Source: Klebsiella quasipneumoniae subsp. quasipneumoniae
GTDB taxonomy: Bacteria; Pseudomonadota; Gammaproteobacteria; Enterobacterales; Enterobacteriaceae
NCBI RefSeq assembly: GCF_020525925.1
Contig: NZ_CP084876.1
Span: forward strand, 682,001 to 746,000
Length of the DNA: 64,000 nt
Reading direction: 5' to 3'
Part shown: in pieces, positions 48,403 through 60,496 of the stretch
Position numbering within the stretch: the stretch's first letter is position 1
Layout of the letters: each line of letters starts with the position of its first letter
Notes under the pieces: model-generated
Database searches by the model: none
Told to the model about the DNA's origin: nothing
What the model saw: only the letters and a program-made list of their open reading frames with translations
Position numbers and translations under genes: made by a program

Positions 48403-48977
48403 TGGCGACGCTCCTTTATCTGCACGGCTTTAACAGTTCTCCGCGCTCGGCGAAGGCGACGGCGTTAAAGACCTGGCTGGCGCAGCACTATCCTGAGATC
48501 GCCATGGTGGTGCCGGAGCTGCCGCCTTACCCGGCGGAAACGGCGGAGCTGCTGGAGTCCATCGTGCTGGAGCACGGCGGCGAGCCGCTGGGGGTCGTAG
48601 GGTCATCGCTGGGCGGCTACTACGCGACCTGGCTGTCGCAGTGCTTTATGCTGCCAGCGGTAGTGGTTAACCCGGCGGTGCGGCCGTTTGAGCTGCTGAA
48701 CAATTTTCTCGGCCACAATGAGAATCCGTACACCGGGCAGCAATATGTGCTAGAGTCTCGCCATATTTACGATCTCAAAGTCATGCAAATCGACCCGCTC
48801 GAAGCGCCGGATTTACTCTGGCTGCTGCAGCAGACCGGGGATGAAGTGCTTGATTACCGCCAGGCCGTTCATTACTACGCCTCCTGCCGGCAGACGGTGG
48901 AGGAGGGCGGTAATCACGCATTTGTCGGCTTTGACGATCATTTCACTCAGATTATCGAATTTCTCGGCCTGCGCTAA
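48402..48977 (+). CDS. yqiA: YqiA, alpha/beta-hydrolase esterase
   Basis: A 191-residue protein with the alpha/beta-hydrolase start [13 protein letters not shown], nucleophile elbow GSSLGG near residue 70, and a C-terminal [12 protein letters not shown] supplying the likely catalytic His. E. coli YqiA has esterase activity on acyl-CoA and short esters. The start at 48402 (TGATG overlap with cpdA) is the conserved one. Confidence 0.95.
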   Translation: MATLLYLHGFNSSPRSAKATALKTWLAQHYPEIAMVVPELPPYPAETAELLESIVLEHGGEPLGVVGSSLGGYYATWLSQCFMLPAVVVNPAVRPFELLNNFLGHNENPYTGQQYVLESRHIYDLKVMQIDPLEAPDLLWLLQQTGDEVLDYRQAVHYYASCRQTVEEGGNHAFVGFDDHFTQIIEFLGLR

Positions 48978-50903
<1,926 letters not shown>

Positions 50904-50925
50904 GACCGCGCGCTGCGCCAGACGT

Positions 50926-50953
50926 AAAAGGGAGCCTCAGGCTCCCTTTTCTT
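50926..50953 (+). terminator. Terminator after parE, facing ygiN
   Basis: AAAAGGGAGCC and GGCTCCCTTTT pair around TCA, with A and T flanks on both strands; bidirectional between convergent parE and ygiN. Confidence 0.88.
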
Positions 50954-50976
50954 ATTTCGTTTCTGCGTCAGCGGGC

Positions 50977-51291
50977 TTAGACGCCGGCCTGCAGGATACG
51001 GATGTTGGTCTCCAGCACATCGCCTTTGACCGCTTCCGACCAGGCTTTCATGTGCGGGGTCTGCAGGTGCGCCTCAAGATGCGCGACGCTTTCCCACTGT
51101 TCCACCATGACGATAGAGTCAGGAGCGGTGGTCTGGAAGCTGACGCCAGCGGCATGATCCACCATGGGCGCATAGCCGTGGCAGCCGGCTTCCTGCAAAA
51201 CGGTCGGAATAATTTTCGCGAACTGATCGAGAACCGCCTGGCGGTGGTGCTGGCCCGGGCGGGTACGGATTTCTGCAATCACTGTTAACAT
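50977..51291 (-). CDS. ygiN: YgiN, quinol monooxygenase (ABM family)
   Basis: A 104-residue ferredoxin-like antibiotic-biosynthesis-monooxygenase-type protein (MLTVIAEIRTRPGQHHRQAVLDQF, VEQWESVAHLEAHLQTPHM) equal in length to E. coli YgiN, which oxidises menadiol. It follows mdaB (81 bases apart), so a quinone redox pair (MdaB reducing, YgiN oxidising) is encoded together. Confidence 0.95.
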   Translation of the reverse strand: MLTVIAEIRTRPGQHHRQAVLDQFAKIIPTVLQEAGCHGYAPMVDHAAGVSFQTTAPDSIVMVEQWESVAHLEAHLQTPHMKAWSEAVKGDVLETNIRILQAGV

Positions 51292-51372
51292 GGTTAACTC
51301 AACTCCTTCTGTGTGGATCTTGTCATACTCCAGGTTCGAATAACTCGAAATATGTAGAGCATAGACCCCTAG

Positions 51373-51954
51373 TTAACCAAAAATTTCCGCCAGATGCTTG
51401 CGATATTCTGCGATATACCGTGGGACATCAGGCATTTTAATCACGTCGTTGGCGATAAAGGTTGGCAGCGCCTCCATACCCAGGAACTGGTTGGCTTTAT
51501 GGAACGGCAGGTAAACGCCGTCAACGCCGACGCCGTGGAAGAACTGTTCTTCGTCGGTGAAGGCTTCCATCGGCGCGTTCCAGGTCAGGGAGAGCATATA
51601 TTTTTTCCCTTGCACCAGGCCGCCGGAGCCATATTTTTTGCTGGCATCGGAGCGGGTACGGCCATCGCTGGCGTACAGCGAGCCGTGGCCTTCGGTAAAG
51701 ACGTCATCCATATATTTTTTCACCGTCCACGGGGCGCCCATCCACCAGCCCGGCATCTGCCAGATCACCACATCGGCCCAGAGGAAATTCTGCACTTCGG
51801 CTTTTACGTCGTACTCGCTGTCGGCGCGAACGCTTTTAACATCGTGTCCGGCGTCGCGCAGATAACTCTCCGCGACCTCGGTCAGGGTGTCGTTCAGCTG
51901 GCCATTCGAGTGCGCGAATTTTTTTGCGCCATTGATAATCAGGATGTTGCTCAT
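51373..51954 (-). CDS. mdaB: NADPH:quinone oxidoreductase MdaB
   Basis: A 193-residue flavodoxin-fold enzyme that reduces quinones by two electrons. MSNILIINGAKKFAHSNGQLNDTL and WADVVIWQMPGWWMGAPWTVKKYMD bind FAD and substrate; GSGGLVQGKKYMLSLTWNAP follows. The Met at 51954 gives the E. coli N-terminus, though the preceding Met codon at 51957 is closer to GAGGA. It is directly downstream of qseC. Confidence 0.96.
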   Translation of the reverse strand: MSNILIINGAKKFAHSNGQLNDTLTEVAESYLRDAGHDVKSVRADSEYDVKAEVQNFLWADVVIWQMPGWWMGAPWTVKKYMDDVFTEGHGSLYASDGRTRSDASKKYGSGGLVQGKKYMLSLTWNAPMEAFTDEEQFFHGVGVDGVYLPFHKANQFLGMEALPTFIANDVIKMPDVPRYIAEYRKHLAEIFG

Positions 51955-52060
51955 CATTTGTCCTCAATCTTGAAAATTTGCCGACGATCTTACCCCGCGA
52001 AGCGGGGCAGTAAAATGAGCAAAATGTGCAAAGTCTTTTGCTAAATGAGCAATAATATCG

Positions 52061-53410
52061 CTACCAGTCAACGCGGGCTTCGAAGCCGCCGTCGCGGGCA
52101 TTGGCAAACTCGACGCGCATGCCGTGCAGCGAGGCGATGCGCCGGACGATCGACAAGCCCAGGCCGCTGCCCGTAGCATCCTGACCCGGCGGGCGGTAGA
52201 AACGCTCGCCGATGCGCGCCAGCGCCTGCGGGCTGATGCCGGGGCCGTTATCGCGTACCCGAAACTCGCGGGCGTTGAGGGTGATATCGACCTGGCTGCC
52301 GCGCGGGCTGTAGCGCACCGCGTTATCCAGCAGATTGCGCACCAGCAGGCTGAGGAGCAGCGGCTGGCCGGTGCGGGAGATGCCAGAGACATTAAGATGC
52401 AGGCGCAGCTCAATCCCGGCCTGCTGCGCCGGGTGGTACATCTCCATTACCGCCGACTGCAGCAGATCGTCGATGGCGACCGGCTGCACATCGTCCAGCT
52501 GGGCGAGCGAGTCCAGCCGCGACAGCGTCAGCAGCTGATCCACCAGACGGGTGGCGCGATCGATCCCCTGATGGAGCTGAGCCAGGGCTTTCTCACGCCC
52601 TTGTGGATCGTCCAGAGAGAGCTGGGCGACTTCAGTCTGCACCTTCAGCGCCGCCAGCGGGCTGCGCAGCTCGTGGGCGGCATCAGAGGTAAACCGACGC
52701 TCGCGCAGCATGACGTCGTGGGTGCGCTGGAACAGCTGATTCAGCGACTCGACCAGCGGGCGGACTTCAGTGGGGATCTTCTCCACGCTGAGCGATTCCG
52801 CCGAGTCCGGCGCGCGCAGGCGCAGCGTGCGCGCCAGATGTTTCAACGGCGCCAGTTCGCGGCTTAACAGCACGATGAGCAGCACGAACATCAGCGGCAG
52901 GGCGATCATCCACGGCGTTAGCTGCGAGGTAACAATGTCCATCGCCATTTCGCGGCGATAATCCCACTCCTGGCCGACGGCGATACGGTGGCGGCCATCG
53001 GCGGTGGTTAACCACAGGAAGCGCCACTCGTCATCATCGCCGCGCAGGTAGCCATTGCTGAAGCCCTCGCGCTGCGAGTGCCATTGAATATCCTCCCCGT
53101 TTTCGCCGTCGTTAAGCACCATTTTGCCGTCGCGGGTGAAGATGGCGAACGCCAGCGCATCGTCGTCGATATGCCCGTGGCGCACCTTTTTCTTTTCCCC
53201 GAGCGATGTCGGCGGGGCGCGGAGCTCTTCGAAATTCATGACGCTCAGGCGGCGGGCGAACAGCAGCTGCTGGGTATCAAACAGCTTATCCAGCTTTTTA
53301 CTGGTCTGCTGCCAGGCGATCACGCTGGCCACCCCCCAGGCGGCGGCGGTCAGCACGGCAAACAGCAGCGTCAGACGCAGGCGCAGGCTCAGGCGGGCAA
53401 GTCGTTTCAT
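52061..53410 (-). CDS. qseC: Sensor histidine kinase QseC
   Basis: The 449-residue kinase equals E. coli QseC. Transmembrane segments lie near residues 12-33 and 165-183, with a periplasmic sensor between. The H-box [15 protein letters not shown] has His246 as the phosphorylated residue; [20 protein letters not shown] and [12 protein letters not shown] are the N, G1 and G2 boxes. It senses AI-3/catecholamine signals in E. coli. Its ATG overlaps the qseB stop. Confidence 0.97.
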   Translation of the reverse strand: MKRLARLSLRLRLTLLFAVLTAAAWGVASVIAWQQTSKKLDKLFDTQQLLFARRLSVMNFEELRAPPTSLGEKKKVRHGHIDDDALAFAIFTRDGKMVLNDGENGEDIQWHSQREGFSNGYLRGDDDEWRFLWLTTADGRHRIAVGQEWDYRREMAMDIVTSQLTPWMIALPLMFVLLIVLLSRELAPLKHLARTLRLRAPDSAESLSVEKIPTEVRPLVESLNQLFQRTHDVMLRERRFTSDAAHELRSPLAALKVQTEVAQLSLDDPQGREKALAQLHQGIDRATRLVDQLLTLSRLDSLAQLDDVQPVAIDDLLQSAVMEMYHPAQQAGIELRLHLNVSGISRTGQPLLLSLLVRNLLDNAVRYSPRGSQVDITLNAREFRVRDNGPGISPQALARIGERFYRPPGQDATGSGLGLSIVRRIASLHGMRVEFANARDGGFEARVDW

Positions 53411-54066
53411 GCGTCACCCAGGGTATAGCCGATGCCGTGGACGGTGCGGATAAATTCACTGCCGAGTTTGCGGCGCAGATGATGGACGTGAACTTCCACG
53501 GCGTTGCTGGAGACCTCGTCGTCCCAGGTGTAGAGCTTTTCTTCAATAAGCTTACGCGGCAGTACGCGCCCGGCGTTACGCAGCAGCAGTTCCAGCAGGG
53601 CGAACTCCTTCGGCTTCAGCGTCAGGCTTTCGCCGTCGAGGCTGGCGGTTAAGCGGTTCGGGTCAAGGCTCACCTTGCCGTGGCGCAGCTCGCTGCTGCT
53701 CTGGCCGTGGGCGCGGCGGATCAATGCTTCGAGGCGGGCCGCTACCTCAATCAGGGCGAAAGGTTTGCACAGATAATCATCGGCGCCCAGGCGCAGCCCC
53801 TCCACCCGCTGGCTGAGCGCATCGCGGGCGGTGAGGATCAGCACCGGCTCATGGCGGCCTTTGTCGCGCCACTCGCGCAGAATATCGAGGCCATCGATGC
53901 CGGGAAGGGTGAGATCAAGAATTGCCGCGTCGTAGGGGGCGCTGTATAAGGCGTTTTTGCCCTCCAGCCCGGCGGTAAACCAGTCGATGCTGAAGCCCAT
54001 TTTGCTCAGCCCGGCCTTGATGCCATCGCCGATTAACTTGTCATCTTCCACCAATAATATGCGCAT
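53407..54066 (-). CDS. qseB: Response regulator QseB (OmpR family)
   Basis: A 219-residue regulator with a receiver domain (phospho-acceptor D51 in [10 protein letters not shown]) and an OmpR-type winged helix ([26 protein letters not shown]). The Met at 54066 has AGGAGG properly spaced; the five upstream codons are not conserved. It shares a 149-base divergent promoter region with ygiW, which contains a PmrA/QseB-like box. Confidence 0.97.
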   Translation of the reverse strand: MRILLVEDDKLIGDGIKAGLSKMGFSIDWFTAGLEGKNALYSAPYDAAILDLTLPGIDGLDILREWRDKGRHEPVLILTARDALSQRVEGLRLGADDYLCKPFALIEVAARLEALIRRAHGQSSSELRHGKVSLDPNRLTASLDGESLTLKPKEFALLELLLRNAGRVLPRKLIEEKLYTWDDEVSSNAVEVHVHHLRRKLGSEFIRTVHGIGYTLGDA

Positions 54067-54149
54067 TTTCCCTCCTGCCAACCCGGCTGCTCTGCGCAGT
54101 AAACCGCGTTGCGACCGGGGTTGTACAGCATTAAAATTTCTTTTTTCCC

Positions 54150-54166
54150 CTTAAGAAGTCGTTAAG
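54150..54166. promoter_or_regulatory. PmrA/QseB-type box between qseB and ygiW
   Basis: CTTAAG (54150-54155), 5 bases, then GTTAAG (54161-54166) form the direct-repeat layout of PmrA-box sites (CTTAAG/T-N5-CTTAAG/T). QseB recognises similar sequences and autoregulates, and PmrA cross-binds the qseBC promoter in E. coli. The site is placed to affect both qseBC and ygiW. Confidence 0.65.
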
Positions 54167-54215
54167 TTTTGTCGGGCGTAATAGGAGCCATATCAACACG
54201 AAGGGAGAACACATC

Positions 54216-54623
54216 ATGAAGAAAATTGCTGCGATGACCGCGATCGTTGCCCTGGTTTCCATGCCGGTGCTGGCTGCCGGACAGGGCGGGTATACCGGTC
54301 CTTCTGCGACCACACCGGCAAGTTCGACCACCCAGGGCGGCGGATTTACCGGCCCGAGCGGCGCGGTCACCACCGTCACCAATGTCAAATCGCTGCGGGA
54401 CGATACCTGGGTGACCCTGCGGGGCAAAATTACCGAGCGCGTGTCCGACGATCTGTATAAGTTCCAGGATGCTACCGGGGTGATCAATGTCGATATCGAC
54501 CACAAACGCTGGAACGGCGTCACCGTCGGCCCGCAGGACACGGTAGAAATTCAGGGGGAAGTCGATAAGGACTGGAACTCGGTGGAGATCGACGTTAAAC
54601 AGATCCGTAAAATCACGCCATAA
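54216..54623 (+). CDS. ygiW: YgiW, periplasmic BOF (OB-fold) stress protein
   Basis: A 135-residue protein with a signal peptide (MKKIAAMTAIVALVSMPVLAA), a Gly/Ser/Thr-rich linker with two GGYTGPS/GGGFTGPS repeats (residues 24-49), and an OB-fold domain (VTLRGKITERVSDDLYKFQDATG...). In E. coli YgiW (VisP) is induced by stress and QseC signalling. Divergent from qseBC, which fits shared control. Confidence 0.95.
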   Translation: MKKIAAMTAIVALVSMPVLAAGQGGYTGPSATTPASSTTQGGGFTGPSGAVTTVTNVKSLRDDTWVTLRGKITERVSDDLYKFQDATGVINVDIDHKRWNGVTVGPQDTVEIQGEVDKDWNSVEIDVKQIRKITP

Positions 54624-54700
54624 GTCTCCGGCGGATAAGCGCAAGATCGGTCAGGAATCGCTATCCTCGCTCTGTCAGAGTATGTCGCGAGGAGGAGACG

Positions 54701-55570
54701 ATGAACGATATTAAGGCCAGCCCGGCGTATGTCGGGCGCTTCCAGCGCGTCTGTAGATACATTGCGCGTCATCTTGATGAGCCGCTGTCGCTGGAGGCGC
54801 TGAGCGCGATAGCGCACAGTTCGCCTTACCATTTTCACCGGCAATTTAGCGCGTATACCGGCATTCCCTTGTACCGGTATATTCAGTGGTTGCGTCTGCG
54901 ACGCGCCTGTTGGCGCCTGGCGTTCAACCCCCGCGATAAAATCATCGACATTGCCCTTGATGCCGGATTTCAGAATGCGGAGTCGTTCAGTCGTGCCTTC
55001 CGTACCGCGTTTGACCAAAGCCCGACCCAGTTCCGTCAGCAACCGGACTGGGCCGAGTGGCATCGACGCGTACCGAAACATACGCTACAGGAGCAAACGT
55101 CGATGGACGTCAATATCATTTCGTTCCCCACCACCCGGGTAGCCGTCCTGCAACATCGTGGCAGCCCGGACCTTGTCAACGCCACCGCCGCGCGTTTTAT
55201 CGCCTGGCGTAAGACGAGCGGATTATCGCCCGTTGCCACCAGCGAAACCTGGGGGATCGCCTGGGACGATCCGCAGACTACCCCGCAGGAGGCATTTCGT
55301 TTTGATCTCTGCGGTACGGTCGAACGGCCGGTTGGTGAAAACGCCTTTGGCGTGATTAACGGCGAAATCCCCGGCGGACGCTGCGCCCTCGTGCGCCATC
55401 ACGGCTCGCTGGACACCCTGGCGAACAGCGTTTGGTATCTCTATCGCGACTGGTTACCCGCTTCAGGCGAGACGTTACGGGATTTTCCGGTCTACTTCCG
55501 TTACCACAATTTTGTCCACCAAGTGGCTGAGCATGAGCTGCAAACCGATATTTATCTGCCGCTGGCCTGA
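54701..55570 (+). CDS. AraC-family regulator with C-terminal GyrI-like ligand domain
   Basis: The 289-residue protein combines an N-terminal AraC double helix-turn-helix (about 10-110: LSLEALSAIAHSSPYHFHRQFSAYTG, IDIALDAGFQNAESFSRAFRTAF) with a C-terminal GyrI-like domain (about 130-289: TTRVAVLQHRGSPDLV... to HELQTDIYLPLA), the Rob-like layout. E. coli K-12 has only a GyrI-like YgiV at this locus, from memory, so this may be the intact ancestor. GyrI domains bind small hydrophobic ligands. An AGGAGG-type site precedes the ATG. Targets are unknown. Confidence 0.88.
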   Translation: MNDIKASPAYVGRFQRVCRYIARHLDEPLSLEALSAIAHSSPYHFHRQFSAYTGIPLYRYIQWLRLRRACWRLAFNPRDKIIDIALDAGFQNAESFSRAFRTAFDQSPTQFRQQPDWAEWHRRVPKHTLQEQTSMDVNIISFPTTRVAVLQHRGSPDLVNATAARFIAWRKTSGLSPVATSETWGIAWDDPQTTPQEAFRFDLCGTVERPVGENAFGVINGEIPGGRCALVRHHGSLDTLANSVWYLYRDWLPASGETLRDFPVYFRYHNFVHQVAEHELQTDIYLPLA

Positions 55571-55690
55571 TTAAGGTGACGGAATCCTCAACCGATCTCA
55601 CGGCCTGTGACTCAGGGCGTGAGATCGGGTATTATCGCGGGTAGTTTTGCCGTCCGAACGGTCGGTACCCAGATTGAGGATCCACGATTA

Positions 55691-57949
55691 ATGAGCGATA
55701 TGGCAGAGCGCCTTGCGCTGCATGAATTTACGGAAAATGCTTACCTGAACTACTCCATGTACGTGATCATGGACAGGGCATTACCGTTTATTGGCGATGG
55801 CTTAAAACCGGTCCAGCGTCGCATCGTCTATGCGATGTCCGAACTGGGGTTGAACGCCAGCGCCAAATTCAAAAAGTCCGCCCGCACCGTCGGCGACGTG
55901 CTGGGTAAATATCACCCACACGGCGACAGCGCCTGCTATGAAGCGATGGTGCTGATGGCGCAACCCTTCTCCTATCGCTATCCGCTGGTGGATGGCCAGG
56001 GGAACTGGGGGGCGCCGGACGATCCGAAATCCTTCGCCGCCATGCGTTACACCGAATCCCGCCTGTCGAAGTATGCCGAGCTGCTGCTCAGCGAGCTGGG
56101 GCAGGGGACGGTCGACTGGGTGCCAAACTTTGACGGTACGCTGCAGGAGCCGAAAATGCTGCCGGCGCGCCTGCCAAACATCCTGCTCAACGGCACCACC
56201 GGCATCGCGGTGGGCATGGCGACCGATATTCCACCTCACAACCTGCGTGAAGTGGCGAAAGCGGCGATTACGCTGATTGAGCAGCCGAAAACGACCCTCG
56301 ACGAACTGCTGGATATCGTGCAGGGACCGGATTTCCCGACCGAGGCGGAGATCATCACTTCGCGGGCGGAAATTCGCAAAATCTACCAGAACGGACGCGG
56401 CTCAGTGCGCATGCGCGCGGTATGGAGCAAAGAGGACGGCGCGGTAGTGATCAGCGCGCTGCCGCACCAGGTCTCCGGCGCCAAAGTACTGGAGCAGATT
56501 GCCGCGCAGATGCGCAATAAAAAGCTGCCGATGGTGGACGACCTGCGCGACGAATCGGACCACGAAAATCCGACCCGCCTGGTGATCGTCCCGCGCTCCA
56601 ACCGGGTGGATATGGAGCAGGTGATGAACCACCTGTTCGCCACCACCGATCTGGAGAAGAGCTACCGCATCAACCTCAATATGATCGGTCTCGACGGCCG
56701 CCCGGCGGTAAAAAACCTGCTGGAGATCCTCAGCGAATGGCTGGTGTTCCGTCGCGATACCGTACGTCGCCGTCTGAACCACCGGTTAGAGAAGGTCCTT
56801 AAGCGCCTGCATATCCTTGAAGGTTTGCTGGTGGCGTTCCTCAATATTGATGAAGTCATCGAGATCATCCGCACGGAAGATGAGCCGAAGCCAGCCCTGA
56901 TGTCGCGCTTTGCCATCAGCGAAACCCAGGCGGAAGCGATTCTGGAACTGAAACTGCGCCATCTCGCCAAACTGGAAGAGATGAAGATCCGCGGCGAGCA
57001 GAACGAGCTGGAAAAAGAGCGCGATCAGCTGCAGGCGATTCTGGCCTCTGAACGTAAGATGAACAACCTGCTGAAGAAAGAGCTGCAGGCCGATGCCGAT
57101 GCTTTCGGCGACGATCGCCGCTCGCCGCTTCACGAGCGTGAAGAAGCGAAAGCGATGAGCGAGCATGATATGCTGCCGTCTGAGCCGGTCACCATCGTTC
57201 TGTCGCAGATGGGCTGGGTGCGCAGCGCCAAAGGGCACGACATCGACGCCCAGGGGCTGAGCTATAAAGCGGGCGACAGCTGGAAAGCCTCGGCGAAGGG
57301 CAAGAGCAACCAGCCGGTGGTGTTTATCGATACCACCGGGCGCAGCTATGCCATCGATCCGATTACCCTGCCCTCGGCGCGTGGCCAGGGTGAGCCGCTG
57401 ACTGGCAAGTTGACGCTGCCGCCGGGCGCGACCGTGGAACATATGCTGATGGAAGGCGACGATCAGAAACTGCTGATGGCCTCCGACGCCGGCTACGGTT
57501 TTGTCTGCACCTTCAACGATCTGGTGGCGCGCAACCGCGCCGGCAAAGCGTTGATCACCCTGCCTGACAACGCGCATGTGATGCCGCCGCTGGTCATTGA
57601 GGACGAGTCCGATATGCTGCTGGCCATCACCGCCGCCGGGCGAATGCTGATGTTCCCGGTCAGCGATCTGCCGCAGCTGTCGAAAGGCAAGGGCAACAAA
57701 ATCATCAACATTCCTGCGGCGGAAGCCGCCGCCGGCCAGGACGGCCTCGCACATCTGTTTGTCCTGCCGCCGCAGAGTACGCTGACCATTCATGTCGGCA
57801 AACGGAAGATCAAACTGCGTCCGGAAGAGCTGCAAAAAGTCACCGGCGAGCGCGGCCGCCGCGGTTCGCTGATGCGCGGTCTGCAGAAGATTGACCGTGT
57901 TGAAATTGACTCGCCGCGCCGCGCCGCGGCAGGCGATAGCGAAGAGTAA
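55691..57949 (+). CDS. parC: DNA topoisomerase IV subunit A ParC
   Basis: The 752-residue breakage-reunion subunit begins [16 protein letters not shown]. The catalytic Tyr120 is in AAMRYTES. The quinolone-resistance region [14 protein letters not shown] keeps Ser80 and Glu84, the susceptible residues. The C-terminal half has the beta-pinwheel DNA-wrapping domain. The start at 55691 matches the E. coli N-terminus; 28 upstream in-frame codons are excluded. It works with ParE at 49008. Confidence 0.98.
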   Translation: MSDMAERLALHEFTENAYLNYSMYVIMDRALPFIGDGLKPVQRRIVYAMSELGLNASAKFKKSARTVGDVLGKYHPHGDSACYEAMVLMAQPFSYRYPLVDGQGNWGAPDDPKSFAAMRYTESRLSKYAELLLSELGQGTVDWVPNFDGTLQEPKMLPARLPNILLNGTTGIAVGMATDIPPHNLREVAKAAITLIEQPKTTLDELLDIVQGPDFPTEAEIITSRAEIRKIYQNGRGSVRMRAVWSKEDGAVVISALPHQVSGAKVLEQIAAQMRNKKLPMVDDLRDESDHENPTRLVIVPRSNRVDMEQVMNHLFATTDLEKSYRINLNMIGLDGRPAVKNLLEILSEWLVFRRDTVRRRLNHRLEKVLKRLHILEGLLVAFLNIDEVIEIIRTEDEPKPALMSRFAISETQAEAILELKLRHLAKLEEMKIRGEQNELEKERDQLQAILASERKMNNLLKKELQADADAFGDDRRSPLHEREEAKAMSEHDMLPSEPVTIVLSQMGWVRSAKGHDIDAQGLSYKAGDSWKASAKGKSNQPVVFIDTTGRSYAIDPITLPSARGQGEPLTGKLTLPPGATVEHMLMEGDDQKLLMASDAGYGFVCTFNDLVARNRAGKALITLPDNAHVMPPLVIEDESDMLLAITAAGRMLMFPVSDLPQLSKGKGNKIINIPAAEAAAGQDGLAHLFVLPPQSTLTIHVGKRKIKLRPEELQKVTGERGRRGSLMRGLQKIDRVEIDSPRRAAAGDSEE

Positions 57950-57950
57950 G

Positions 57951-57983
57951 CGCTTCTCCTCCCGTCTTTGACGGGAGGAGGCG
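57951..57983 (+). other. Strong hairpin after parC without T run
   Basis: CTCCTCCCGTC and GACGGGAGGAG (57956-57966 and 57970-57980) pair around TTT. On the plus strand GCGAAAAAAA follows, so it is not a standard intrinsic terminator and may protect the 3' end or allow read-through to plsC. Confidence 0.5.
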
Positions 57984-58140
57984 AAAAAAAGCCGCAAAAT
58001 CGTTGTTTATTCAGGCGTTGCGATTAACAATGTCCATCATCAGGGGCCCAGGAAGAACGGTCCCGGCCTGCGCAGAACTTGTGAGCCTGCCTTCTGCCAG
58101 CAGCGAATAATTCTAAGCGGTTTGGGTTTTAGAGGTAGCT

Positions 58141-58878
58141 ATGCTATTCATTTTTCGAGTAATTTTCGTGGTCATTTATTGCATCGTAGTGTGCATACTT
58201 GGCTGTCTGTACTGCTTGTTCAGCCCGCGTAATCCAAAACATGTTGCCACTTTCGGCCATCTGTTTGGCCGCTTATCCCCGGTGTTTGGTCTGAAGGTGG
58301 AGCTGCGCAAACCTGCCGATGCGGAAAGCTATGGCAACGCGATCTACATCGCTAACCACCAAAACAACTATGATATGGTGACGGCATCTAACATCGTGCA
58401 GGCCCCGACGGTCACCGTGGGGAAAAAGAGCCTGTTGTGGATCCCGTTCTTTGGCCAGCTGTACTGGCTGACCGGTAATCTGCTGATTGACCGCAATAAC
58501 CGAACCAAAGCGCACGGCACCATTGCCGAGGTCGTCAACGCCTTTAAAAAGCGTAAAATTTCGTTCTGGATGTTCCCGGAAGGGACCCGCAGCCGCGGTC
58601 GCGGTCTGCTGCCGTTTAAAACCGGCGCCTTCCACGCGGCTATTGCCGCCGGCGTGCCGATTATTCCGGTGTGTGTCTCGAATACATCGAATAAAATAAA
58701 GCTCAATCGCTGGAACAACGGTCTGGTGATTGTGGAAATGCTGCCGCCGGTGGATACCAGCCAGTTCGGTAAAGACAACGTGCGCGCGCTGGCGACGCAT
58801 TGCCGCGAGCTGATGGCCGCCAAAATCGCTGAGCTGGACAACGAAGTGGCCGAGCGCGAAGCGGCCGGTAAGCAATAA
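58141..58878 (+). CDS. plsC: 1-acylglycerol-3-phosphate O-acyltransferase PlsC
   Basis: A 245-residue membrane-associated enzyme that makes phosphatidic acid. After an N-terminal hydrophobic segment (1-28), the HX4D motif is NHQNNYD (H73, D78), followed by FPEGTRSRG near 145 and VPIIPVCVS. It uses the lysophosphatidate made via PlsY, encoded at 29302. Next to parC and ftsP as in E. coli. Confidence 0.97.
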   Translation: MLFIFRVIFVVIYCIVVCILGCLYCLFSPRNPKHVATFGHLFGRLSPVFGLKVELRKPADAESYGNAIYIANHQNNYDMVTASNIVQAPTVTVGKKSLLWIPFFGQLYWLTGNLLIDRNNRTKAHGTIAEVVNAFKKRKISFWMFPEGTRSRGRGLLPFKTGAFHAAIAAGVPIIPVCVSNTSNKIKLNRWNNGLVIVEMLPPVDTSQFGKDNVRALATHCRELMAAKIAELDNEVAEREAAGKQ

Positions 58879-58961
58879 GACAGGAAACGCCGCCAACGCG
58901 CGCGTATTGCTGGCGGGAAACGAATTCCCTTTTTCATTTGTCAGTATGTCATGGAGTTAAT

Positions 58962-60374
58962 ATGTCACTCAGTCGGCGTCAGTTTATTAAGGCTTCCGGC
59001 GTAGCGCTGTGCGCTGGCGCCGCGCCGCTGAAGGCCCATGCCGCCGGCCAGCAGCCTGCGCTGCCGGTTCCGCCGCTGCTGGAGTCCCGTCGCGGTCAGC
59101 CGCTGTTTCTGACGCTGCAGCGTTCGCACTGGTCGTTTACGCCAGGCACCCGCGCCCCCGTCTGGGGGATCAATGGCCGCTATATGGGGCCGACGATCCG
59201 CGTCTGGAGCGGGGACGACGTCAAGCTTATCTACAGCAACCGTCTGACGGAGAACGTCGCGATGACCATCCGCGGCCTGCAGGTGCCTGGCCCGCTAATC
59301 GGCGGCGCGGCGCGCATGATGTCGCCGAACGCCGACTGGGCGCCGGTGCTGCCGATCCGTCAGAGTGCGGCGACGCTGTGGTACCAGGCCAATACGCCGA
59401 ACCGGATGGCGAAGCAGGTCTATAACGGTCTGGCCGGCATGTGGCTGGTGGAGGATGAGGTGAGCAAGAACCTGCCGATCCCTAACCACTATGGCGTCGA
59501 TGACTTCCCGGTGATAATTCAGGACAAACGGCTGGATAACTTCGGCACGCCGGAATATAGCGAACCGGGCAGCGGCGGCTTCGTCGGCGATACGCTGCTG
59601 GTCAATGGCGCGCAGAGCCCCTATGTCGAAGTGTCCCGCGGCTGGGTGCGTCTGCGCCTACTGAACGCTTCCAACTCCCGGCGCTATCAGCTACAGATGA
59701 GCGATGGCCGACTGCTGCATGTCATTTCCGGCGACCAGGGGTTCCTGCCGGCGCCGGTTTCGCTCAAGCAGCTGTCGCTGGCGCCGGGGGAACGGCGTGA
59801 AATTCTGGTCGATATGACCAACGGCGATGAAGTGTCCATTACCTGCGGCGAAGCGGCGAGCATCGTCGACCGTATCCGCGGCTTTTTTGAACCGTCCAGC
59901 ATTCTGGTCTCCACGCTGGTGCTGACCCTGCGCCCGACCGGGCTGCTGCCGCTAGTCACCGACAGCCTGCCGGCGCGTCTGCTGCCGACTGAGCTGCTCT
60001 CCGGCACGCCGATCCGCAGCCGGGATATCACGCTCGGCGACGATCCGGGGATTAATGGCCAGCTGTGGGATCCGCAGCGTATCGATATCACGGCGCAGCA
60101 GGGGACCTGGGAGCGCTGGACGGTGCGCGCCGACCGCCCGCAGTCGTTCCATATTGAAGGGGTAATGTTCCAGATCCGTAACGTCAACGGCTCGACCCCT
60201 TTCCCGGAAGACCGCGGCTGGAAGGACACCGTGTGGGTCGACGGGCAGGTCGAACTGCTGGTCTACTACGCCCAGCCGTCGTGGCCGCACTTCCCGTTCC
60301 AGTATCTGAGCCAGACGCTGGAGCTGGCCGACCGCGGTTCGATTGGCCAGATGCTGGTGAATCCCGCACCGTAA
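58962..60374 (+). CDS. ftsP: Cell division protein FtsP (SufI), multicopper-oxidase-like
   Basis: A 470-residue periplasmic protein with a twin-arginine signal (MSLSRRQFIKASGVALCAGAAP) and three cupredoxin-like domains. Copper-binding His clusters are absent, as known for SufI, which is structural: it stabilises the divisome under stress. WGINGRYMGPTIRVWSGD and LRLLNASNSRRYQLQ are conserved. The Met at 58962 starts the Tat signal; upstream codons at 58938 do not belong. Confidence 0.96.
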   Translation: MSLSRRQFIKASGVALCAGAAPLKAHAAGQQPALPVPPLLESRRGQPLFLTLQRSHWSFTPGTRAPVWGINGRYMGPTIRVWSGDDVKLIYSNRLTENVAMTIRGLQVPGPLIGGAARMMSPNADWAPVLPIRQSAATLWYQANTPNRMAKQVYNGLAGMWLVEDEVSKNLPIPNHYGVDDFPVIIQDKRLDNFGTPEYSEPGSGGFVGDTLLVNGAQSPYVEVSRGWVRLRLLNASNSRRYQLQMSDGRLLHVISGDQGFLPAPVSLKQLSLAPGERREILVDMTNGDEVSITCGEAASIVDRIRGFFEPSSILVSTLVLTLRPTGLLPLVTDSLPARLLPTELLSGTPIRSRDITLGDDPGINGQLWDPQRIDITAQQGTWERWTVRADRPQSFHIEGVMFQIRNVNGSTPFPEDRGWKDTVWVDGQVELLVYYAQPSWPHFPFQYLSQTLELADRGSIGQMLVNPAP

Positions 60375-60496
60375 ACTCTTCGACCCTGGCCGGCATACGG
60401 TCAGGGTTTGAGAAAATCCTCCTTCATTTCCACTATCATTCCGGCTTATAATCCACGCCCTTTTGGTTATTTTTTTATCATTTCCCCGGAAGCAAT

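Noticed and set aside
56786..57997. 403-codon minus-strand frame over parC, and a similar 465-codon frame over ygiQ
   Set aside because: Both are shadows of well-supported genes with no motif or ribosome site.
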